A stretch of 11,180 bases of DNA, taken from assembly GCA_002697705.1 (NCBI GenBank), contig NZXL01000016.1:12945-24124 (forward strand). The letters run 5' to 3'. Made by a program: the position numbers and the translations under genes. The stretch is from Methanobacteriota archaeon. Its GTDB lineage: Archaea; Thermoplasmatota; Poseidoniia; Poseidoniales; Poseidoniaceae. The notes beneath the pieces are model-generated. The model saw nothing but the letters and a program-made list of their open reading frames with translations, did no database searches and was not told the DNA's origin. Positions 1 through 6,298 of this stretch are shown here, piece by piece. Each line of letters opens with the position of its first letter. The first letter of the stretch is position 1.

Positions 1-25
1 TTTGATGGCTTTCCGCAGGTAATCG

Positions 26-31
26 TTATAC
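26..31 (+). promoter_or_regulatory. Possible TATA box of the operon that starts at 55
   Basis: TTATAC is centred about 26 bases before the ATG at 55, the distance expected of an archaeal TATA box for a transcript starting at or very near the start codon. There is also a ribosome-binding-like core (ACGGTG, 45-50), so a fully leaderless transcript is not required. The match is short, and the window begins only 25 bases upstream, so the full promoter context is not visible. Confidence 0.3.
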
Positions 32-54
32 AATGCCGACAAGGACGGTGTAAT

Positions 55-1647
55 ATGGGCAACTGCCCTTATTGCCGAAGCGTCACCTTACCGGGTGATA
101 CAATTTGCTATTCCTGTGGGAGGGTGTTAGCCAACATTAAATCTCCTAACTTTGCTGCAGAGCAACAATTTAACAGAGGAAGTGTTGAGTCTACATATTT
201 GAAAACCAAAAGACCTACTAAATCCGGAATGGTTATGACTCAATCAGGAAAGAGAAGAAACATTTTGAAAAGGCGTAAAAATAGATTCCGCAGCGTAGTT
301 ATGCTTGGATTAGTCGCTTTCATTATGCTTTCACCTCAGGCACGTGAAGTTGTTTGGGAAAAGTATGCTGGCGTGGTAGAGTATGTTCAGTTGGCCACTG
401 CACCATATCACCTATATCCTATTGAAACCACATATACATTAGGTAAAACCATTGATTTCTACAACGCAGCGGGCAATAGTTATGCTGCTGAAAATTTAGC
501 AATACCTACTGATGTTTCATCCTTACACGAGGCAAATTCTACTTTTGAGTATACTGATGGAGTTACTCCTACAGCCATTCCCGAATCAATTCAAAAAATT
601 AATTCGATTAAATTGATCATCAATAATGCCGAACAAATAGATATACCGCTAAATGGATTACCATCTAAGTCATTTGCTGATAGAGTTACAACAAGTAATG
701 GTCACGATATTTGGTGGCCTGGGGTTGGACCTGGAATAAATGATTGTAAAATTGGTAATTGTGTTAAATTTAATCTCAGCCTAGGCCCTGGGGAAAGTGC
801 TAAAGTTACTTTTGCAGTTAATCTAACAAGTACTTCATATTCTTGGTGGTCATCTACAAGAGTGGATTCCAGAATTGCTGGGCATGATGATGGAATTGAC
901 ATTGAACGAAGTGGAACTTTTGATGATATAAGTGAAAGAGGTGGCGGTTCAAAATCAATTCAATTTGGTGCTATGCAATGGTATAATCGTGGTTCAATGA
1001 TTGGTGAAGATGGCCCTTACCAAGATTATGCTATCGATGCAATTCAATTTGATGTTGTTCAAGAAACTGCTGATACAATTTCGGCATCGATTCCTGAAGG
1101 ACGTTCTGATAACGCATATGCATTTGCTAGGGCAACTTTTGATTATTTACATAAGAATGTGGCATATGATAAGAACGCACCCGTTGTTGCAAGAAGTGGA
1201 CCTGCATGTCTTGCAGCAAGTATTGGGGATTGTGACGAACAAACAAATGCTTACTTTTCCATACTGAGAACTAAAGGTATACCTGGTTGGTATGTATTTG
1301 GAGCATTGACGGATTCTACTTTCCAAACATGGGAAGGCCACGCTTGGGGTTACATATTATTGCCGATGAGCGATAGTTGGTGCATGAGCCAAAATATCGA
1401 ATTGGATTCATGTTTTGTAGAAGGTTCAGTTGATGTCGTCAATAATAAATGGCTTCTCCATACACCAACAGCATACATCGATTGGATTGAAGAAGCCGAT
1501 CCATCTGGAAACCTAGTAAAAGCATACTACAAACCTGGCGTAAGATGTTGTGATGTTGAGAGAGTTAGAAGCTTTTCAACACTAGAATTCCAAGAAGGAA
1601 CTGGTGGAACATTCCAAGTCAAGAAAGTGGCAGAAAATTTGAGGTGA
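55..1647 (+). CDS. Membrane-anchored zinc-ribbon protein with extracellular transglutaminase-like domain
   Basis: 530 residues. It opens with a zinc ribbon (C4, C7, C18, C21), followed by a low-complexity linker, a very basic stretch (about 66-79) and one hydrophobic segment (about 80-95). By the positive-inside rule the ribbon should be cytoplasmic and residues after about 96 outside. Residues about 120-340 look beta-rich and unassigned. Residues about 350-480 resemble a transglutaminase-like (papain-fold) core: GDCDE with catalytic Cys393, then GHAWGY with His429. The third triad position, normally Asp in a W-x3-DPT context, reads W466-LLHTPT and so appears to be Thr470. The outside part has three N-x-S/T sequons (N161, N240, N256) and several cysteines (231, 236, 385, 443, 453, 498, 499). 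ATG 55 is the first start in the frame, which is open to the window edge; ACGG lies 6 bases before it. It is first in an operon with trkA and trkH. A protease, a cross-linking enzyme or an inactive binding protein are all possible. Confidence 0.8.
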   Translation: MGNCPYCRSVTLPGDTICYSCGRVLANIKSPNFAAEQQFNRGSVESTYLKTKRPTKSGMVMTQSGKRRNILKRRKNRFRSVVMLGLVAFIMLSPQAREVVWEKYAGVVEYVQLATAPYHLYPIETTYTLGKTIDFYNAAGNSYAAENLAIPTDVSSLHEANSTFEYTDGVTPTAIPESIQKINSIKLIINNAEQIDIPLNGLPSKSFADRVTTSNGHDIWWPGVGPGINDCKIGNCVKFNLSLGPGESAKVTFAVNLTSTSYSWWSSTRVDSRIAGHDDGIDIERSGTFDDISERGGGSKSIQFGAMQWYNRGSMIGEDGPYQDYAIDAIQFDVVQETADTISASIPEGRSDNAYAFARATFDYLHKNVAYDKNAPVVARSGPACLAASIGDCDEQTNAYFSILRTKGIPGWYVFGALTDSTFQTWEGHAWGYILLPMSDSWCMSQNIELDSCFVEGSVDVVNNKWLLHTPTAYIDWIEEADPSGNLVKAYYKPGVRCCDVERVRSFSTLEFQEGTGGTFQVKKVAENLR

Positions 1648-1648
1648 T
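1641..1648 (+). promoter_or_regulatory. Strong ribosome binding site of trkA, nested over the upstream stop codon
   Basis: GAGGTGAT is a near-complete complement of the archaeal 16S rRNA 3' end. It contains the TGA stop (1645-1647) of the preceding gene and lies 3 bases before the GTG start at 1652. This fixes the GTG start and implies that ribosomes ending the first gene re-initiate on trkA. Confidence 0.75.
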
Positions 1649-1651
1649 ATA

Positions 1652-3070
1652 GTGCGAATAATCATTGGTGGTGCTGGTAGAGTAGGTACTGAACTTGCTC
1701 GTGCACTAAGGGCTGAAGAAATGGACGTTGTTTTGATGGATTATGATTCACGAGCAGTAAAGAATGCTCAGAATCTCGATGTTCTAGTAATTCATGGAGA
1801 TCTAACCACTAGGCATAAACTCAATGAGGCCGGAATTGGAGAAGCAGAGGTATTTGTTGCAGCAACTAATTCAGATGAAAGAAACCTCATCGCCTGTGCA
1901 ATTGCTGAACATGCTCACTATGAATTTGGCGGACCAAAAGCCAAACCTCTGCTATCATTATGCCGTGTCAGAGGTATGAATTTTATTCAGGAACAAAAAC
2001 AAGGACATTTGACAAAATGGGCTAAAGTAAATCATGCAATAAATCCACTTGAAAGTGCAATTCGAAGGCTTCATACTGGCCTTAGATCTTCTTCAATTGA
2101 AGAAGTAATTCCATTTGGCCATGATGCTTTTATTATTGAATTAGATGTTACTAAGAATGCAGAAAATTTAGTCTTCAAAACGCTCAGAGATGCTGGAAAA
2201 AATATTGATGGGGGAATTCCACTTATCGTTGGCGTCAAGCGAGAAGGTGAAAGGAGTATTGTCCCTGATGGAGACTTTATGCTGATGCCTAATGATACGA
2301 TTGCTGTAGCCACTACCGGATTGAGTAGTTTCAATCGTATTTTGAATATATTTGGCCATGAAGTTAGTGATTTCCCAATTAATCCTAAAGTAGCTATTAT
2401 CGGTGCAAATGAAATTGGTAAACTGATCGCTGAAAACTGGCTTGAAAATGGAGCAAGTGTTACTGTGATTGAAAGAGATTTGCAAATTGCGAATAATTTA
2501 GCCGGTTCTGCTATTGGTTCACACCCCAACCTGGAAGTGATTCATGGAGACCACCTCGATAGGGAAATATTAACCGAAGTGGGAATTCCTGACAATCATA
2601 TTGCAATCGCTGCATTAGAATCAGACCATGATAGTATTGCTGCTGCTTTACTTGTAAGTGACATGGGCGTTCAAAGAACAGGTTTACTACTTTATGATGC
2701 AGATTTAGTAAAGGTCACACAAAGAATGGGAATAACTTTCGCAGTAGATAGAAAAAGAGTGGCTGTCGATAATATCCTTGCGCACATACATACCAAAGCA
2801 GCAGGAGCCTATGCTGTTCTTTCAAATGTACCAAACATAGTTGGTATCAGTATGCGAATAGATGATTCTCATAAGTTTGCAAACAAGAGAATCGCTGATT
2901 CTGGTTTCCCTGATTGGATGCGTATTGCATTTATTCAGAGAGAGTCTGCTGAAGGATATTGGGAGACTCTAAGGCCTTCACCTGAAAAGACAATTTTAGC
3001 TAATGATCGCTTGATTATCTTTTGTAGCCCAGATCGTATTTCTGATTTGGAGCGGAAATTCAAGGTGTGA
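1652..3070 (+). CDS. trkA: Trk potassium transport system regulatory subunit TrkA
   Basis: 472 residues, close to the roughly 460 of bacterial TrkA. It is the cytoplasmic NAD(H)-binding ring that gates the TrkH channel. The protein is an internal duplication of TrkA-N (Rossmann) and TrkA-C units. The first nucleotide site is GAGRVG at residues 7-12 with Asp30 after the second strand. The second is GANEIG at 251-256 with Glu274 in the equivalent place. TrkA-C-like segments lie at about 150-230 and 385-470. Both dinucleotide sites keep glycines and the acidic ribose-binding residue, so both halves could bind NAD, although the second has Asn in the middle of its glycine motif. No membrane segments are seen. 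It starts with GTG, 4 bases after the preceding stop, behind a strong GAGGTGAT site, and is followed by trkH with essentially no gap. The assignment is firm. Confidence 0.95.
   Translation: MRIIIGGAGRVGTELARALRAEEMDVVLMDYDSRAVKNAQNLDVLVIHGDLTTRHKLNEAGIGEAEVFVAATNSDERNLIACAIAEHAHYEFGGPKAKPLLSLCRVRGMNFIQEQKQGHLTKWAKVNHAINPLESAIRRLHTGLRSSSIEEVIPFGHDAFIIELDVTKNAENLVFKTLRDAGKNIDGGIPLIVGVKREGERSIVPDGDFMLMPNDTIAVATTGLSSFNRILNIFGHEVSDFPINPKVAIIGANEIGKLIAENWLENGASVTVIERDLQIANNLAGSAIGSHPNLEVIHGDHLDREILTEVGIPDNHIAIAALESDHDSIAAALLVSDMGVQRTGLLLYDADLVKVTQRMGITFAVDRKRVAVDNILAHIHTKAAGAYAVLSNVPNIVGISMRIDDSHKFANKRIADSGFPDWMRIAFIQRESAEGYWETLRPSPEKTILANDRLIIFCSPDRISDLERKFKV
3062..3067 (+). promoter_or_regulatory. 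Ribosome binding site of trkH that decides between GTG 3067 and ATG 3073
   Basis: AAGGTG sits directly before the trkA stop (3068-3070). AAGG is 7 bases before ATG 3073, the same spacing as GAGG before the trkA start. The in-frame GTG at 3067 overlaps this site and would have no usable ribosome binding site of its own, so ATG 3073 is preferred. Confidence 0.65.
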
Positions 3071-3072
3071 AT

Positions 3073-4698
3073 ATGCGAAAAGATGTTTTATTCCTGATAC
3101 TGGGATGGACGCTAATTGCTCTAACTATCCCTCTACTTCTTTGTGGTATTGCTACAGCATGGCTAGATAGTATAGAAATTGCTCTTTACTCGTTTGCACT
3201 ACCATGTATTATTTCTCCTACTTTGGGATTGATTCTCTTGAGTATAACAAGAACAGATACAGGTGATAGACTTAGAGATAAAGAAGCATTTGCTGCAGTG
3301 GCTTTGGTTTGGCCATTGGCTGTATTTATTGGTGCACTTCCATATTGGTTTGGCGGTGTTTTCAATGGCCCATTCACAGACAACATACAATTCATGGACA
3401 TGGCAAGAGGTGCAGTGAATTCTTGGTTTGAGTCTATGTCTGGTTTTACAACAACTGGTGCAACTGTAATTTCTCCAGCAATGAGCCCTAATTGTATACC
3501 AGGAAGTACAATTGATTGTATCAATGCACAACCTAAGGGATTACTAATTTGGAGATCACTAACTCAATGGTTAGGTGGAATGGGAATAATTATGCTGGGC
3601 ATGATGATTCTATCTAGAATAATAGGTGGCGGCATGGCTCTTGCTAGAGCTGAACTAACAGGACCTTCTTTATCCAAACTAAAACCTAAACTTCAACAGA
3701 CTGCAATCGCACTTTGGGGACTCTATATTGCTTTGACGATTATTGAAATGCTATTGCTGAAATTTATCGGAGGAATGACATTTTTCGATTCTGTAAATCA
3801 CGCACTAACAACTGTCGCATCCGGAGGATTTTCAACTCACGATGCAAGTATTGGATATTTCGATTCAATTGCGGTTGAAACTATAATCGTAATATTCATG
3901 TTTTTAGCTGGAGTTAATTTTACCCTAATTTGGCTAATCTGTATGAAAGAATTCAAGCAAGCATATGGTGATGAAGAGTTTAGAAGTTACCTCGTATATA
4001 TTGGAATGGCAATTGGTGCGATGGTTATTGCATTGATCTCAACAGATATGGCATTGGGTAATAGTTTCAGATACAGTATTTTCAATGTAATTTCAATTGG
4101 TACATCTACAGGATATGCATCCACTGATTACATTGTTTGGCCAATGGTCACCAAAATAGTTTTCTTAATATTGATGATTGTTGGGGCTTGTGCAGGTTCT
4201 ACGAGTGGAGGATTAAAACTTCTAAGAATAAACTTAGCATTCAAAGTAGCAATGAGAGAATTGGTTAAAATTGCTCAACCAAGAAGAATCCAAAGAATTA
4301 GAATGAATGGTGAAGTTGTAGAAAGACAGCAATTGGGACTTATAGTTGGAATGTTGTTTGTTTGGATTGGTTTATTCGCAATATCGTGCATACTTTTGGC
4401 AATATTTATGGAAAATGATTCATTTGAAAGTATTATTTCTGTCGTTGCCTCGAGTTTAGGAAATACTGGTCCAGCATTGGGTGACTATGGACCAAGTGAA
4501 ACGTGGGCCGGAATGAATTCAATCACTTTGTTAATTACTTCAGTATTGATGTGGTTTGGCAGACTTGAACTACTCACAGCGGTGATTCTTTTACATCCAA
4601 GTACTTGGGCCAAGGAAGAAAAAGAACAGGCAGATAGAACTGCTGTAGCGCTTTTCAAGCGATTATTGCCATCCAGAAAAGAGCAAAAGAAGGATTAG
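3073..4698 (+). CDS. trkH: Trk potassium transporter membrane subunit TrkH
   Basis: 541 residues from ATG 3073 (543 if GTG 3067 is used). It is the integral membrane channel for K+ uptake, gated by TrkA. The four pore-loop repeats of the TrkH/KtrB/HKT superfamily are visible, each with its filter glycine: TTTGAT (126-131), TVASGGFS (247-254), GTSTGYAS (343-350) and SLGNTG (461-466). The intramembrane-loop region GACAGSTSGG (371-380) and the closing MWFGRLE, then HPSTW, are also typical. It is longer than bacterial TrkH (about 485). One extra piece is a segment after the first filter (about 132-156) with Cys141 and Cys149, predicted to face outside. Another is a charged tail of about 30 residues after HPSTW that should lie in the cytoplasm, where TrkA docks. 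The 3' end overlaps the convergent rfcL by 4 bp. Confidence 0.95.
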   Translation: MRKDVLFLILGWTLIALTIPLLLCGIATAWLDSIEIALYSFALPCIISPTLGLILLSITRTDTGDRLRDKEAFAAVALVWPLAVFIGALPYWFGGVFNGPFTDNIQFMDMARGAVNSWFESMSGFTTTGATVISPAMSPNCIPGSTIDCINAQPKGLLIWRSLTQWLGGMGIIMLGMMILSRIIGGGMALARAELTGPSLSKLKPKLQQTAIALWGLYIALTIIEMLLLKFIGGMTFFDSVNHALTTVASGGFSTHDASIGYFDSIAVETIIVIFMFLAGVNFTLIWLICMKEFKQAYGDEEFRSYLVYIGMAIGAMVIALISTDMALGNSFRYSIFNVISIGTSTGYASTDYIVWPMVTKIVFLILMIVGACAGSTSGGLKLLRINLAFKVAMRELVKIAQPRRIQRIRMNGEVVERQQLGLIVGMLFVWIGLFAISCILLAIFMENDSFESIISVVASSLGNTGPALGDYGPSETWAGMNSITLLITSVLMWFGRLELLTAVILLHPSTWAKEEKEQADRTAVALFKRLLPSRKEQKKD

Positions 4699-6230
4699 AA
4701 TAATTTCATTTGACCTGGTGGTGTTGACTCGTCATCTTTGGAATCATTTTTTGTTTCAGGTAGTGAATCGATTAATTCATCTTCAACATGTTCCTCAATT
4801 GGTATTATCTGGCTTCTTGACTTCTCTTCATTATAACTTGATATTAGATCCTTAGTTGAACGACGGCTTAGAGTCAACCCTGCAAGTGTAGCATGTTCTT
4901 CTCCTGATAGATTATAACTCATAGAAATCGAGTAATCATTTGGATCGCCAACTACAGAGTTTGGTGATAAAAGTGATGTCAATATAGGTAACATTTCATC
5001 TCTCACCGTAGATTTACTTATTCCTGGACCCTTCGCCAATTGTTCAATAATTGAAGGGCGAATATTAGTGGAATTCCTGCGAAGAAAGTTAGGGTAAGAT
5101 GGATATATTCTCTCAGCAAATGGGTTTTTGTTGACAACAGATGCTGCAAGTCCAGAAAGTTGACCGCTCCAATACCATGACCTATGTGCAGTATTATCAT
5201 ATTGTGCAGATAGCATCTTCGAAGAAATGCTCAGTGCTTGATTACCTCGACGTAGAATCTTCCTATCGGAAATCAATGATGGATTATTCCAATGAATCCA
5301 ATTTAGTAACTCATTAGGAGACTTGTCAATGGTTCTTCCTGCAAGAACTGCTTCACTTGCTGTAGAACAACGATATAATTTATCTAATCCTGGAAACACC
5401 TCAACAGAAATATCACGTTCACCTGATTCAATAAATGACTCAACTAATTCTGTAGTCAATAATCCATCTATAGTAGTAGAGATGACCTGTAAATCACGGA
5501 CTAAGGCCCTAAGGTCTCCTGGGTTACGCTCAACCAATTTCTCGACTGCTTGTGCTTCAAATTCAATATCTTCAGATTTCAATACTCTTCTAGCGATCCT
5601 TCTAAGTGCTTCATCATTAGCTCTTTCAAAATTTAATGTAATCATGTGCTTTTGAAATCTATCTCGAGTTGAACGCCATGATGAACCTTTACCCCACAGC
5701 CCCATTACTTCATTACATGCTAATATTACTGGCTGCTTTGTTTCGTTTAACAGCCTAAGTAATTCTGCTTTACCACCGGAATCTCCAGAAAAGGTAACTG
5801 GATTTCCACCCACTTCCTCTCCCATTAATGCTTTATTGAGTTTATCTTGATTGACTTTCTTCAAACCACCAGACAAATGGTCTACTTCATCAAGTAAAAT
5901 CAATGTCCTCTGTTGTTTATCATTAGGATTATGGAACAATGATCGATGTGTTGCACCTTGAGTTGCAGCTTTCCTTATCGCTGCAGCATTTCTTGCATCT
6001 GATGCATTCAGTTCAATAACACTCCAGCCCATGTCTTGAGCGACTGCTCTAGCAACAGTTGTCTTTCCAACACCGGGAGGTCCAACTAACAGTAATGCCT
6101 TTTTCTTAGGCATACCATCTTGCCATTGATTAAGCCAATCACGTATTTTTCGCCTTTGAGCTTCATTACCTTCAAGATGGCTCTCAGATTTTGGCCGATA
6201 TCTTTCGGTCCAATCACTTACGATAGCCAT
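4695..6230 (-). CDS. rfcL: Replication factor C large subunit (clamp loader)
   Basis: 511 residues, in the usual range for archaeal RfcL. It loads the PCNA sliding clamp on primed DNA together with RfcS. The AAA+ core is complete: WTERYRPK at 7-14, Walker A GPPGVGKT (50-57), Walker B LLDEVDH (112-118), sensor 1 with Asn173 in LACNE, and sensor 2 GDLR (238-241). Residues about 290-420 form the helical collar region. The protein ends exactly with QMKLF (507-511), a short form of the PCNA-interacting QxxLxxFF motif, preceded by an acidic, flexible stretch (about 478-501). Between Walker B and the conserved DxGG segment there are about 30 more residues (about 121-151) than in familiar archaeal RfcL, where this stretch is short. 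ATG 6230 has only a weak upstream site (TTGG, 7 bases away). The gene lies 68 bases downstream of glyS on the same strand, so co-transcription is likely. Confidence 0.93.
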   Translation of the reverse strand: MAIVSDWTERYRPKSESHLEGNEAQRRKIRDWLNQWQDGMPKKKALLLVGPPGVGKTTVARAVAQDMGWSVIELNASDARNAAAIRKAATQGATHRSLFHNPNDKQQRTLILLDEVDHLSGGLKKVNQDKLNKALMGEEVGGNPVTFSGDSGGKAELLRLLNETKQPVILACNEVMGLWGKGSSWRSTRDRFQKHMITLNFERANDEALRRIARRVLKSEDIEFEAQAVEKLVERNPGDLRALVRDLQVISTTIDGLLTTELVESFIESGERDISVEVFPGLDKLYRCSTASEAVLAGRTIDKSPNELLNWIHWNNPSLISDRKILRRGNQALSISSKMLSAQYDNTAHRSWYWSGQLSGLAASVVNKNPFAERIYPSYPNFLRRNSTNIRPSIIEQLAKGPGISKSTVRDEMLPILTSLLSPNSVVGDPNDYSISMSYNLSGEEHATLAGLTLSRRSTKDLISSYNEEKSRSQIIPIEEHVEDELIDSLPETKNDSKDDESTPPGQMKLF

Positions 6231-6282
6231 ATATTTTCCAAAGTTCGAAGGTTCTTGAACATTAACTTAGAATTTATTGAAT

Positions 6283-6298
6283 TTCTATTAGAATAGAA
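6283..6298. repeat. Perfect inverted repeat directly after the glyS stop codon
   Basis: TTCTATT, AG, AATAGAA forms a perfect 7-bp inverted repeat (6 bp with a 4-base loop if drawn as a hairpin). It abuts the glyS stop (6299-6301) in the 68-base gap before rfcL. There is no T-run after it in the glyS reading direction, so it does not look like an intrinsic terminator. An RNA processing or stability hairpin, or a protein site, is possible. It is A+T-rich, so chance is not excluded. The rest of the gap (6231-6282) holds a GTTC-TT-GAAC repeat (6251-6260) and no clear TATA box at the expected distance from rfcL. Confidence 0.45.

Noticed and set aside
1-22. Frame ending in TAA at 20-22 that could be the tail of an upstream gene
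   Set aside because: Only six codons are visible before the window edge, which is too little to call a gene.
2071-2529. Long minus-strand open frame of 152 codons inside trkA
   Set aside because: It lies entirely within a firmly identified gene on the other strand and its translation shows no recognisable domain.
3067-3072. GTG 3067 as the start of trkH
   Set aside because: It overlaps the AAGGTG site that is ideally spaced for ATG 3073. The two starts differ by only two residues.
3186-3531. Two overlapping minus-strand open frames inside trkH
   Set aside because: They are antisense shadows of a clear membrane protein gene. Their composition mirrors its codons.
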